A stretch of DNA of 64,000 bases from Chitinophaga rhizosphaerae (lineage in GTDB: Bacteria; Bacteroidota; Bacteroidia; Chitinophagales; Chitinophagaceae). Under the pieces are notes generated by a model, which was not told the DNA's origin, ran no database searches, and saw only the letters and a list, made by a program, of their open reading frames with translations. Where the stretch lies: assembly GCF_003958645.1 (NCBI RefSeq), contig NZ_RXLO01000014.1, forward strand, positions 32,933 to 96,932, in the 5' to 3' direction. Positions 15,717 through 24,063 of this stretch are shown piece by piece (position 1 is the stretch's first letter; each line of letters starts with the position of its first letter). The translations under genes and the position numbers were made by a program.

Positions 15717-16393
15717 CATTTTCGTTCGTGATTACATAACTTCTCCGCTCCATTTTCAGCACCCCGGGCGCTGGATTTTCCGACAGATTTTGACGGTTTG
15801 GATGCCTTGAAAAGCGCATCGTCCTACCCCAAAAAACAATTTTTCAACCCCAAATCGCCTCGTTTCTGGCGTCGTAAATCAGCTCGAAAACGCGGGTTCT
15901 CTTCGATTAATTACTTCGGTTTTCCGTTTTTCACTGCCACCAGGCAGCGCAAAATGGCTTCGTACATCCCGTCTTTTTGGGAGGATTACGGAACAACCGA
16001 AACGGATGAGGGAATTAAAAAGCAGGTATTTCCGACGCTAAAAGTGTTCGAAATTCGATGGATCGTGGTGCTGTTTTGCCCTAGTAGAAATTGTACTTTT
16101 TGAGGATTGGGGTAATTTGAAAGGCACTCTCCCCCTATCGTTTGGGCTTACTTTTTTTGCATGAAAACTGAAGAGCAGGGGGATTTGTGCCAAACGAAAT
16201 AGACTACCTAAATTAACATTTCCCGTCATTTTGCCGGGTTAAATAGCTGGGTGGTCCCCTTCCAATATCCGCTTTCACCTGAATTTTTTGGGCACTTACA
16301 GATCCTTTGATTTCGTCTCTTCCTGCTTCAGATTAATGATAATGCTCACACTCGGCATCATCCTTCATCTTTTCCCCTGACTTTCCCGGGCAC
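15717..16393. other. Long gene-free region of unusual composition
   Basis: Nearly 700 bases with no convincing coding sequence; the longest plus-strand frame (15798-16103) has no recognisable features or codon pattern. The stretch is AT-richer than its neighbours and full of T-runs. CGTCATTTTGCCGGG at 16224-16238 partly matches the motif found upstream of hsp20 and groES. No tRNA-like fold was found. It may be a degraded gene or an untranslated regulatory region. Confidence 0.4.
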
Positions 16394-16422
16394 AAAAAAA
16401 CCGCCCCGGCAAGCCGGAGCGG
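16394..16422 (-). terminator. Rho-independent terminator of the HMA gene
   Basis: On the minus strand a 10-bp stem (CCGCTCCGGC / GCCGGGGCGG, one U-G pair) with loop TT, followed by seven T. It lies 23 bases after the HMA gene's stop. Confidence 0.85.
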
Positions 16423-16445
16423 TCGAATTCGATATAACTATATTA

Positions 16446-16820
16446 TTAGTGTTTCTTCTGAACAGGGCCTCCACCGTCTTCCGGTTTCTTGCAGCACTTG
16501 GGCAGATCGTTGTAGGAATCCACGTTGGCGGTTACATCGTCGGCATCGTACCCAACATTCGCAATAGCGGTTTTGATGTTCTCGATATTGGTACGGTCGG
16601 TATAGTATTTCACCGTCGCTTCTTTCTTCTTCACGTCCACCACCATGGATTTTACGCCCTCTTCTTTCAGGAAATACCGCTGGATCGCGTCTTTGCACAT
16701 ATTGCACTGAACGCTCGGTACCTTGATCTTCGCCGTTACCAGCGTTCCTTTCTTCGCCTGGGCCATCGCTGAACCCGTAACAGCCAGCATCAGCACCAGC
16801 ATCATTTTAATGATACGCAT
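16446..16820 (-). CDS. Exported heavy-metal-associated (HMA) domain protein
   Basis: 124 residues: a signal peptide (ends AMAQ) and one HMA domain. The metal motif is reduced to VQCNMCK with Cys39 and Cys42 (CxxC); the ferredoxin-like fold continues through VVDVKKKEATVKYY and IKTAIANVGYDADDV. The tail adds a CC pair (DLPKCCKKPED), a pattern I associate with Bacteroidota periplasmic copper/mercury-type binding proteins. It probably binds a soft metal ion in the periplasm. No transporter or efflux gene is adjacent. Confidence 0.85.
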   Translation of the reverse strand: MRIIKMMLVLMLAVTGSAMAQAKKGTLVTAKIKVPSVQCNMCKDAIQRYFLKEEGVKSMVVDVKKKEATVKYYTDRTNIENIKTAIANVGYDADDVTANVDSYNDLPKCCKKPEDGGGPVQKKH

Positions 16821-16874
16821 AGGATGAATAGTTTTTAATCTCTCACAATATACGATTTCATCGCAATATATCGG

Positions 16875-17510
16875 CTATTTCCCCCACACATCGGGAGCCG
16901 TGCGCCAGGCTTGCAAAGTAGCCTGTTCGTCGGGCCCTACCTGGCCTTTTTCCACCGCCAGTTCAATCAGGGCGGCGTAGTTGCTCAGGGAACGGAAGGG
17001 AACATTCGCCGTTTCGAAAGCCTTCACGGCTATATCGAACCCGTAATTGAAGATAGACACCATCCCGATCACTTCGCCCCCCGCTGCGCGGATCGCCTGC
17101 ACGGCTTCCAGGCTGCTTTTGCCGGTGGAAATGAGGTCTTCCACCACCACAACCGGCTGACCCGGCTGCAACACCCCTTCGATCTGGTTACCCATCCCAT
17201 GCTCTTTCGGCTTGGAACGCACGTAGATGAACGGCAGCTTCAGCTGATCGGCCACCATGGCGCCATGCGGGATGCCCGCCGTTGCCACGCCCGCGATCAC
17301 CGCGGCTTCCGGCCATGTCTCGAACACTACGTTGCACAGCTCGGACTTGATGTAATCCCGGACATACGGATAAGACAATACCTTGCGGTTGTCGCAATAA
17401 ATCGGGGATTTCCAGCCCGAAGCCCAGGTGAAAGGCTGGGCAGGACTCAGTTTTACGGCTTGTATCTGTAACAGTTTCTCTGCTACCTGTTTTTCGCTGA
17501 TATTGTTCAT
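16875..17510 (-). CDS. pyrE: Orotate phosphoribosyltransferase
   Basis: 211 residues. The PRPP-binding motif VVVVEDLISTGKSS is intact, as are FTWASGWKSPIYCDNRKVLSYP at the N-terminus and the flexible-loop region RSKPKEHGMGNQIEG. The enzyme makes OMP from orotate and PRPP in pyrimidine synthesis. ATG at 17510 is chosen because a -7 box (TACTTTTG on the minus strand, 17518-17525) lies only 7 bases before it, which leaves almost no leader. It is divergent from the Nudix gene. Confidence 0.95.
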   Translation of the reverse strand: MNNISEKQVAEKLLQIQAVKLSPAQPFTWASGWKSPIYCDNRKVLSYPYVRDYIKSELCNVVFETWPEAAVIAGVATAGIPHGAMVADQLKLPFIYVRSKPKEHGMGNQIEGVLQPGQPVVVVEDLISTGKSSLEAVQAIRAAGGEVIGMVSIFNYGFDIAVKAFETANVPFRSLSNYAALIELAVEKGQVGPDEQATLQAWRTAPDVWGK

Positions 17511-17517
17511 AACGGCG

Positions 17518-17553
17518 CAAAAGTACGATGAATAATGCAAAGGATTATTTTTG
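17518..17553. promoter_or_regulatory. Back-to-back promoters of pyrE and the Nudix gene
   Basis: The minus-strand box TACTTTTG (17518-17525) serves pyrE; the plus-strand box TATTTTTG (17546-17553) serves the Nudix gene. Both end 4-7 bases before their start codons, so both mRNAs would have no or almost no leader. The -33 boxes are weak. Confidence 0.5.
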
Positions 17554-17557
17554 CGGC

Positions 17558-18184
17558 ATGGAAACACCGATACATATATATATTAATGAACGCCCGCTCC
17601 TGATCGCCGGCCTCCACACACCGCTCCCCGCCCAATTCACCGGCGCCACCACCCTCTTCAACCCGCCTGCGGCCGAAGTGGCCCAAACCATCGCCCTGCT
17701 CGAAAAGAACCAGCTTCCGGCCGTCGTGTTCCGGACCGGCGAAGCCGATGCCCTCCTCGAACAGGTCAAAAGCCATTTTACGGTGCTCGTGGCAGCGGGT
17801 GGCCTGGTCACCAACGAAGCGGGAGACATCCTCCTCATGTTCCGCCGCGGCAAGTGGGACCTTCCCAAAGGCAAACAGGACGATGGTGAAAGCCTCGAAG
17901 CCTGCGCCCTTCGCGAAGTCCAGGAAGAAACAGGGCTTTCGAACGTAACCCTCGGCCGCCTCATCACCGAAACCTACCACTACTATTCCCTCAAAGGAAA
18001 AAACATACTCAAGCACAGCTACTGGTACCGCATGCACTTCTTCGGCTCGGAGCTCACCGTTCCCCAGATCGAAGAAGACATTATGGACATCCAGTGGATC
18101 AAGCCCGAGCATATCGCCCGGTATATGCCCTACTCTTACCAAAACATCGTGGACGTGCTCACCAAAGCCGGCTACGCAGCCTAA
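17558..18184 (+). CDS. Nudix hydrolase
   Basis: 208 residues. The Nudix box is complete at about residues 105-127, with GKQDDGESLE followed by the metal-binding REVQEE and then TGL. The first 75 residues (METPIHIYINERPLLIAG...) form a separate N-terminal domain of unknown role. It hydrolyses a nucleoside-diphosphate-linked compound; the substrate cannot be deduced. ATG 17558 is chosen over 17528 because the -7 box lies between them. It is followed after 5 bases by a methyltransferase gene, probably in one operon. Confidence 0.88.
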   Translation: METPIHIYINERPLLIAGLHTPLPAQFTGATTLFNPPAAEVAQTIALLEKNQLPAVVFRTGEADALLEQVKSHFTVLVAAGGLVTNEAGDILLMFRRGKWDLPKGKQDDGESLEACALREVQEETGLSNVTLGRLITETYHYYSLKGKNILKHSYWYRMHFFGSELTVPQIEEDIMDIQWIKPEHIARYMPYSYQNIVDVLTKAGYAA

Positions 18185-18189
18185 CCCTC

Positions 18190-18909
18190 ATGAGCGCCCA
18201 ATCCCACTACGAAAACCACCTCGCCGCGTTCTACGCATGGATGTCGGGGAATTTCGAAACGAAGCAACAGGAGCAGCAGGACTGGTTCTCCAGCCACGGC
18301 GTGCTCCCACGGGGCAACAAGGTAGCCATCGACCTTGGCGCCGGCCACGGCCTGCAGTCGGTTTCCCTGGCGAAGCTGGGGTTCACGGTGTTTGCCGTCG
18401 ACTTTAACCAGCACCTGCTGTCTGAACTGAACGCCCGGGCCAAAGGGCTTCCCATCCGCACCGTGCCGGCCGATCTGAAAAATGTGCCGCAATACGCCAC
18501 GGAAGCCGAGCTCATCACCTGTATGGGCGATACCCTCACGCACCTGGACAGTTTCGGAACCGTCCGGGACCTTATCCAGCAATGGTTTGCGCTGTTACCG
18601 GCAGGCGGGCGCATCGCCCTGTCGTTCCGCGATCTCACGGAAGAACTTTTCGGCGAACAGCGGTTCATCCCCGTAAAGGCGGACGATCAGCGGATCCACA
18701 CCTGTTTCCTGGAATACGAACCGGGATTTGTGCGGGTGTACGACCAATTGCTGGAAAAACACAACGGGGAATGGGTACAGAAAGTGAGCAGTTACCGGAA
18801 ACTGCGTATGGGAGCGGGTTTAGTGAAGGAAATGCTCGCAGGTGCGGGGTTCCGCGTCGTGCAGCACGACGTCATCGCCAGGATGCAATACCTGCTGGCG
18901 GAAAAATAA
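18190..18909 (+). CDS. Class I SAM-dependent methyltransferase
   Basis: 239 residues. Motif I VAIDLGAGHGLQS, motif II VFAVDFN and the acidic LITCMGDTLTHL mark a Rossmann-fold SAM methyltransferase. The substrate is not apparent. The start codon follows the Nudix stop by 5 bases. The C-terminal strand VVQHDVIARMQYLLAEK is typical of small-molecule methyltransferases. It ends 1 base before the convergent thioesterase gene. Confidence 0.85.
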   Translation: MSAQSHYENHLAAFYAWMSGNFETKQQEQQDWFSSHGVLPRGNKVAIDLGAGHGLQSVSLAKLGFTVFAVDFNQHLLSELNARAKGLPIRTVPADLKNVPQYATEAELITCMGDTLTHLDSFGTVRDLIQQWFALLPAGGRIALSFRDLTEELFGEQRFIPVKADDQRIHTCFLEYEPGFVRVYDQLLEKHNGEWVQKVSSYRKLRMGAGLVKEMLAGAGFRVVQHDVIARMQYLLAEK

Positions 18910-18910
18910 T

Positions 18911-19351
18911 TTACCCTTCTGTTCTTTTGGCCAGCACGGCTACGGTCAGCCGGCTTACGCAGACCAGCTTGTGATGGTCGTCGGTAATGCGGATGTCCCA
19001 CACATGCGTGGCGGAGCCGATATGCAGCGGCGTGGCGATGGCGTGCACATACCCTTCGCGGACGCCGCGGACGTGGTTGGCATTGATCTCCAGGCCTACG
19101 CAGATTTGTTTTTCCGGATCGATGATCAGCGCGGAAGCCACACTGCCCACGGTTTCCGCGAGTGCAGCCGATGCGCCGCCGTGCAGCAGCCCGTAAGGTT
19201 GCACCGTGCGATGGTCTACCGGCATCATGGCGCGCAGGTAATCAGGGCCGATCTCGGTAAACTCCATCCCTACCCAGGCGCCCATGGTGTTGCGACCGTT
19301 CTCGTTCAGTTGGTCCAGGGAAATGTCCAGCGAAAACCAGATGGGTTTCAT
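18911..19351 (-). CDS. Hotdog-fold acyl-CoA thioesterase (PaaI/YbgC-like)
   Basis: 146 residues, one hotdog domain. The family block QPYGLLHGGASAALAETVGSVAS carries the active-site helix, followed by GLEINANHVRGVREGYVHAIATPLHIG. It probably hydrolyses an acyl- or aryl-CoA. It is the last gene of a minus-strand cluster DUF3822-rsmD-coaD-thioesterase (gap 13 bases to coaD). ATG 19351 is used; a TTG two codons earlier is unlikely. Confidence 0.88.
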   Translation of the reverse strand: MKPIWFSLDISLDQLNENGRNTMGAWVGMEFTEIGPDYLRAMMPVDHRTVQPYGLLHGGASAALAETVGSVASALIIDPEKQICVGLEINANHVRGVREGYVHAIATPLHIGSATHVWDIRITDDHHKLVCVSRLTVAVLAKRTEG

Positions 19352-19364
19352 AGCCAAAGTTTTA

Positions 19365-19847
19365 TTAAGAAAGTTTGGAATATTGGAGGGAAGACGACAC
19401 CGCTTTCGGCAGGAACTGCGCCGCGTCGCCGCCGTTCCGGATCACGTCGCGCACGAGGGTGCTGGCGATGGTCGAAAATTCGGGGGAGCAGGTCAGGAAG
19501 ATGGTTTCCACTTCGTGGTCCATTTTGCGGTTGATATCTGCGATCGCTTTTTCGTATTCGAAATCGGCTACATACCGGATACCGCGGAGGATGAACCGGG
19601 CCCCGATCTGTTTGCAGAAATTCACGGTCAGCCCTTCGTACGACGTCACTTCCACCGTTGGCTGGTCTTTATAAATCTCGCGCAGCCATTCCACACGCTG
19701 TTCCACCGAAAACATGGGCACTTTGCCGGAATTGACGCCGATGCCGATCACGAGTTTATCGAAAAGCGGCAGGGCACGGTCGATGATATCGGTATGGCCG
19801 AGCGTTACGGGATCGAAGGTACCGGGGAAAAGACAGATTCTTTGCAT
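19365..19847 (-). CDS. coaD: Pantetheine-phosphate adenylyltransferase
   Basis: 160 residues. The nucleotidyl-transferase motif GTFDPVTLGH (9-18) is followed by the pantetheine-binding region, RGIRYVADFEYE and the second ATP motif FSTIASTLVRDV. It makes dephospho-CoA from 4'-phosphopantetheine and ATP. Ten bases separate it from rsmD upstream, the common rsmD-coaD pairing. The next CoA enzyme, coaE, lies at 44.0-44.6 kb. Confidence 0.95.
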   Translation of the reverse strand: MQRICLFPGTFDPVTLGHTDIIDRALPLFDKLVIGIGVNSGKVPMFSVEQRVEWLREIYKDQPTVEVTSYEGLTVNFCKQIGARFILRGIRYVADFEYEKAIADINRKMDHEVETIFLTCSPEFSTIASTLVRDVIRNGGDAAQFLPKAVSSSLQYSKLS

Positions 19848-19857
19848 ATGGTTTGCG

Positions 19858-20421
19858 TTATTCGCCGGAAGGGGTTTTCAGTTCCTCCCGGTTGATGAAA
19901 ATAGTAAAGATCGTGGTGCCGTAGTGCCGTTCCGCCCGGAAGTAGGGATAATGACGAAAATCGTTCCTGCGGGTATGTTCCAGCACGAACCATCCCTCTT
20001 CCTTCAGCATGCCTTTTTCGAAAACGAGTTTCGGCAGCGCTTCCATGTTGCCCAGTTCGTAGGGCGGGTCGGCGAAAATGAAATCGAACGGGGCGCCGCC
20101 TTGCTGGAGGAATTTGAAAGCGTCCATCTTCACGATGTGCGTGCTTACGTCCAGCTGTCCGGCTGTTTTGGCGATAAAACCCGCCATGGTATTGTCTTTC
20201 TCCACCACTGTCAGGTTCGTGGCCCCGCGGGAGGCCAGTTCGAACGTAATGCTGCCCGTGCCGCCGAAGAGTTCGAGGCAGCGCAGTTCGGGGATGTCGA
20301 GATTGTTTTCGATGATATTGAAAAGGCCGCCCTTCGCGATGTCGGTAGTGGGCCGTGTATGCGGCATGTTGGCAGGCGGATGGATGCGGCGCCCGCCCAG
20401 TGCGCCACCGATTATACGCAT
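19858..20421 (-). CDS. rsmD: 16S rRNA (guanine(966)-N2)-methyltransferase
   Basis: 187 residues. The start MRIIGGALGGRRI is typical of RsmD; the SAM motif LELFGGTGS is at 49-57 and the catalytic FADPPY ends at 121. It methylates G966 of 16S rRNA during 30S assembly. It overlaps the end of the DUF3822 gene by 10 bases. Confidence 0.93.
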   Translation of the reverse strand: MRIIGGALGGRRIHPPANMPHTRPTTDIAKGGLFNIIENNLDIPELRCLELFGGTGSITFELASRGATNLTVVEKDNTMAGFIAKTAGQLDVSTHIVKMDAFKFLQQGGAPFDFIFADPPYELGNMEALPKLVFEKGMLKEEGWFVLEHTRRNDFRHYPYFRAERHYGTTIFTIFINREELKTPSGE

Positions 20422-21287
20422 AACGCCAGGGCGTAAAGATTAAAGAATTGATGAGACGGCATGTCTACCATCTTCGGAATGTAAAGGAACCCATCGGGCC
20501 GGTACACCCACTCGATGCGCGGCAGGAACCGGCTGAGCTCGGCAAAGACCTGGGAATCTTTCGTGAGCGACCCGCCGATCTTGATGCGCGACTTCAGCTC
20601 GCTGAGCCCCAGCTGCCGGAGGCTGTTCACGGTGTAATACACGATATCGAGGCCGCCGCGGTGGGCGTACTGGTGCTGCATGAGCAACTGTCCACCGGCG
20701 AAAACGGTCAAGGTAAACTGCTGCGCCTGTACTTCGGCGTAGGCGATGCCTTCCGGTGCGGAGTGGTCCGCATCCTGGCGGTATGCTTTCAGCAGGGCGG
20801 TGTTGGCATGCGCCACATCGTCTGTCGAAAACTCCTTGCGCAGGAACCCCAGCATATCCTTGTCCACCGAAAACACGTTCACCAGTCCCATATCCGCCAG
20901 TTCATCGGCCAGTACCGCGTCCTGCATTTTGTGCGGCAGCGCGGCCTGGAGGTAATCTTTCCGCAGCTGCTGCTGGTAAAACTCCCGAGGCACGAGTGTA
21001 TTCTCGGCCGAGGAGAAAGCGAGCAGCACTTTCTTGAAAGCGGTGAAAAGCAGCCTGTCGGCGTCGAAGATCTGTTCGATCATTTCGAGATCGGCCATGG
21101 CAACGGTCCTGGGCTGGTAGCTGTAGCTCTTCAGGGCCAGGAACTTGCGCTGCAGGGGCGCGAGCACGGCATAGCTGAATGTGCCGGAACCGATCATCAC
21201 CAGCAGGGTGCAGGTGGTAAGGTCTGTTTCCAGCAACGTCGCGTCGTCTATCGCGTAGGTGGGTTGTATGGTATATGCCACGGGCAT
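20412..21287 (-). CDS. DUF3822 family protein
   Basis: 291 residues, no signal peptide or membrane segment. Two related halves resemble the actin-like fold: 'VFSVDKDMLGFLRKEF' and 'QFTLTVFAGGQLLMQHQY' are recurrent blocks of Bacteroidota DUF3822, usually found upstream of rsmD as here (established family context). The reaction is unknown. An ATG 7 codons earlier (21308) is possible. Confidence 0.85.
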   Translation of the reverse strand: MPVAYTIQPTYAIDDATLLETDLTTCTLLVMIGSGTFSYAVLAPLQRKFLALKSYSYQPRTVAMADLEMIEQIFDADRLLFTAFKKVLLAFSSAENTLVPREFYQQQLRKDYLQAALPHKMQDAVLADELADMGLVNVFSVDKDMLGFLRKEFSTDDVAHANTALLKAYRQDADHSAPEGIAYAEVQAQQFTLTVFAGGQLLMQHQYAHRGGLDIVYYTVNSLRQLGLSELKSRIKIGGSLTKDSQVFAELSRFLPRIEWVYRPDGFLYIPKMVDMPSHQFFNLYALALCV

Positions 21288-21400
21288 GATCTGTCTGTTA
21301 TTCCGCACAATAATAGTTAAAAATGTTGAGAACCACGGCCGCCGGGGCCTGCAAGATGACCAGCGAAGGCCCCGGAGGAATCGTTTTCGTCATTAATTCC

Positions 21401-21430
21401 TTGCCGCCGCATCCCAAACCGTTATTTTTG
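21401..21430 (+). promoter_or_regulatory. Promoter of the MATE transporter gene
   Basis: TTG at 21401-21403 and TATTTTTG at 21423-21430 are separated by 19 bases and lie 24 bases before the ATG. Confidence 0.65.
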
Positions 21431-21453
21431 CCGGGTTTTTACGGTTTACCTTT

Positions 21454-22788
21454 ATGCAAGTCGAAGTAACGAACAGGCAGATCATCAAGATCGCCGGCCC
21501 CATCTGTCTTTCCCTGATCCTCCCGCAGATCAATCACCTCACCAATGCCGCCTTCCTGGGTCACCTGGGCGAATTCCCCATCGCGGTAAACGGCATCGCG
21601 GGGATTTATACGCTGGTCATCTACATGATCTCCTACGGGATCACCAACGGGATGCAGGTGATGTTTGCCCGGCGGACGGGCGAACAGAACATCGCGGGCA
21701 TGGGGCCCATTTTCAGCAACGGACTGGTCCTGTCCATGGGCATGTCGCTCCTCGGCATCCTCATCACGGAAACCCTCGCCCCTGCGTTCTTCCGTGCTTC
21801 CCTGCACGACCCGCACATTATCGAAGCGGCGTCGGAGTTCACGCGCATCCGGATCTGGGGGCTCCCCTTCCTCATGCTCATGCGGCTTTGCACCTCCTTA
21901 TATATCGGTACCGGCAACACGAAGCTGCTGGTGATCATTTCCCTTTTCCAGGAAATCACCAACATCGTGTTCGACTACGGGCTTATTTTCGGTAAGCTGG
22001 GGCTCCCCGCGCTGGGGCTTAACGGGGCGGCCTACGCGTCCATCCTGGCGGAGATCGCTGGTTTCGCCGCGGCATGGGTGCTGCTGCTGCTCGGTAAATT
22101 CAATGTCAAATACGAGCTGTTCACCCGCCTGCGGCCCACCTGGAGCGGTTGCCGGAGCATCCTGGTGATTTCCGCGCCGCTGGTCGTGCAGTACCTTTTC
22201 AGCATCGGCAGCTGGCTGATCTTCTTCATATTCATCGAGCACCTCGGGCAGCGGCCCCTGGCCATTTCCAATATGATGCGGAGTATTTTCGGGTTGTTCG
22301 GGATTTTCACCTGGGCGTTCGGCTCCACCTGCAACACCATGGTTTCCAACCTGATCGGTCAGGGCCGGGAAAACGAGGTCATGACCATGGTCAAAAAGAT
22401 CACGAAGCTGTCTGTCATCTGCTCCGTCGCCATCTGCCTCATCATCAGCATTTTCCCCACGCTTTGGCTGCGGATCTATACGACAGACGTGACACTTATG
22501 ACCGAGGCCCTTCCGTCCATGTACGTATGTATGGTGGTGATGATCCTCGCGTCCGTGACCGCCGTGGTATTCAACGGTGTAACGGGAACGGGCGACACGC
22601 GGATCAACCTCGGCATCGAAATCATCGCCGTGATCGCATACCTTACCTATTGCATCGTGGTGATAGAAAAGATGCACAGCCAGCTGCACTGGGCCTGGTT
22701 TGCGGAGTTCGTATACTGGACGTCGATGGGCTCGCTGGCCTGGCTGTACCTGAAAAGCGGCCGGTGGAAAGGTAAAAAGCTGGCGTAA
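21454..22788 (+). CDS. MATE family efflux transporter
   Basis: 444 residues with about 12 hydrophobic helices in two halves. The family blocks GPICLSLILPQINHLTNAAFLGHLGEFP (N-half) and AIGIGTGNTKLLV-like IGTGNTKLLVIISLFQEITNIVFDYGLIFG are recognisable, as is VFNGVTGTGDTRINLGIE in the second half. It exports a drug or metabolite against a Na+ or H+ gradient at the inner membrane. It is monocistronic and convergent with the TPR gene. Confidence 0.9.
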   Translation: MQVEVTNRQIIKIAGPICLSLILPQINHLTNAAFLGHLGEFPIAVNGIAGIYTLVIYMISYGITNGMQVMFARRTGEQNIAGMGPIFSNGLVLSMGMSLLGILITETLAPAFFRASLHDPHIIEAASEFTRIRIWGLPFLMLMRLCTSLYIGTGNTKLLVIISLFQEITNIVFDYGLIFGKLGLPALGLNGAAYASILAEIAGFAAAWVLLLLGKFNVKYELFTRLRPTWSGCRSILVISAPLVVQYLFSIGSWLIFFIFIEHLGQRPLAISNMMRSIFGLFGIFTWAFGSTCNTMVSNLIGQGRENEVMTMVKKITKLSVICSVAICLIISIFPTLWLRIYTTDVTLMTEALPSMYVCMVVMILASVTAVVFNGVTGTGDTRINLGIEIIAVIAYLTYCIVVIEKMHSQLHWAWFAEFVYWTSMGSLAWLYLKSGRWKGKKLA

Positions 22789-22793
22789 GGCCG

Positions 22794-23549
22794 TTATTGC
22801 ATACTGTCGAGGAGCTTTTTGCACTCGGCTTTGTAACCGGGATCGTCCTGGTAAATAGGCCGGAGGCGCATGGCTTTGTTGAGGATTTCCATGGCCTGGG
22901 TTTCCTGGTTGTTCTGCCGGAAAGCGATGGCGAGGTCGAGGTAGTTGAGGATGAACGACGGCGTGAGCTGGCGGCATTTCTCGTAATTGGCGATCGCGTC
23001 TTCCAGCGTAGCGGCCGGCATTCCGCCGAAAAGCACCTTGGCGGCGGCTTTTTCGATGGAACTGAGGTTATAGATATCGAAGTTCCATTTACCGAGCAGG
23101 TGGAAGGCTTCGCCGTAATCGGGTTTGAACTTGATGGCGAGGTCTACGTACTTCTTCACTTCTTTCGCGGCGGCCACTTTCTCCTTGGCGCCGGAAACCT
23201 GCGCGATGCGGGCCCAGGCGAGGGCCATGGCGTAGTTGGATTCGGGGTTTTCGACATCCACCTTCATGGCTTCATAAGCGAATATCTTCGCGTTGTTGAA
23301 CCATTCCATTTTGGCGGATTTATCTTTCTGGCGGGCGCCTTCGCGGCTGCAGATGAGGCTGCTCTGGTTGAGGGCGGTCACGTTGCCGGGGTCTGCCTGG
23401 AGGATGTCTTTATATTGTTGCAGCGCCTCGGTCTCCTTCATTTGCAGGGTGAGCTGTTTAGCCTGCGCGAGGGATTCCTCGACCGTTTGGCTGAACGAAG
23501 CGAGCGCCAGCATGGAGGCGCAACACAGTAAAAAGGTTTTCTTAAGCAT
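22794..23549 (-). CDS. TPR protein resembling eukaryotic RMDN/FAM82
   Basis: 251 residues with a signal peptide (ends SFSQ) and TPR helices throughout. The C-terminal half, LGKWNFDIYNLSSIEKAAAK, then VLFGGMPAATLEDAI and LNKAMRLRPIY, is close to the block I remember from animal regulator-of-microtubule-dynamics proteins. The role in bacteria is unknown; a periplasmic scaffold is likely. A minus-strand -7 box TATTTTTG lies at 23577-23584, 28 bases upstream of the start. Confidence 0.8.
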   Translation of the reverse strand: MLKKTFLLCCASMLALASFSQTVEESLAQAKQLTLQMKETEALQQYKDILQADPGNVTALNQSSLICSREGARQKDKSAKMEWFNNAKIFAYEAMKVDVENPESNYAMALAWARIAQVSGAKEKVAAAKEVKKYVDLAIKFKPDYGEAFHLLGKWNFDIYNLSSIEKAAAKVLFGGMPAATLEDAIANYEKCRQLTPSFILNYLDLAIAFRQNNQETQAMEILNKAMRLRPIYQDDPGYKAECKKLLDSMQ

Positions 23550-23657
23550 AGGAACGAATTGAATTTAACAGGTTCCCAAAAATAAGGATTTTCCCAGCCC
23601 GGCTACATGCTGGACATGGTTTCTACACAGGCGGCCGGACATATAACGTTGCCGGCC

Positions 23658-24008
23658 TCAGTATTGTTTCTCCAAAGCCACGCAGGAGTAAGCCAGGTCT
23701 CCTCCGAACGGGGGCGCCTGCTTCCGCAGCGTCACCTTCGAATAGCGGATGACCGGAAAACGCGCTTTCATTTTCACCGAAATATCATGCACCACCTGTT
23801 CCAGCAATTGCTGCGGCACCTCCATCACTTCTTTGGAAATGGCAAACAATGCTTCATAGTTCACCGATTCTCCCAGCTGCGAAGGGTGTTCCGGTTCGGG
23901 GAGCCGCACGAGCACGTCCAGTACGAAATGATTGCCGATGATGCGTTCCTGTTCGTAAAACCCGTGATGGGCGAAGAAACGGACGCTCTCCAACGCAATG
24001 GTCAGCAT
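23658..24008 (-). CDS. folB: Dihydroneopterin aldolase
   Basis: 116 residues. ALESVRFFAHHGFYEQERIIGNHFVLDV holds the substrate-binding and proton-relay residues of the FolB fold, and VNYEALFAISKEVME and VTLRKQAPPFGGDLAYSCVALE complete the family pattern. It converts dihydroneopterin to hydroxymethyl-dihydropterin and glycolaldehyde in folate synthesis. It is downstream of trxB but separated by a terminator. Confidence 0.92.
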   Translation of the reverse strand: MLTIALESVRFFAHHGFYEQERIIGNHFVLDVLVRLPEPEHPSQLGESVNYEALFAISKEVMEVPQQLLEQVVHDISVKMKARFPVIRYSKVTLRKQAPPFGGDLAYSCVALEKQY

Positions 24009-24024
24009 ATGAAAAGATTAAAAG

Positions 24025-24053
24025 GAAAGGGCCGACGTTCCATCGGCCCTTTC
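24025..24053 (-). terminator. Terminator of trxB
   Basis: A perfect 11-bp stem (GAAAGGGCCGA / TCGGCCCTTTC) with a 7-base loop. A T-rich stretch follows on the minus strand. It lies between the trxB stop and the folB start. Confidence 0.75.
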
Positions 24054-24063
24054 GTATGTAAAT

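Noticed and set aside
15798..16103. A 101-codon plus-strand frame in the gene-free region.
   Set aside because: Skewed composition, no domain, no promoter box in a useful place.
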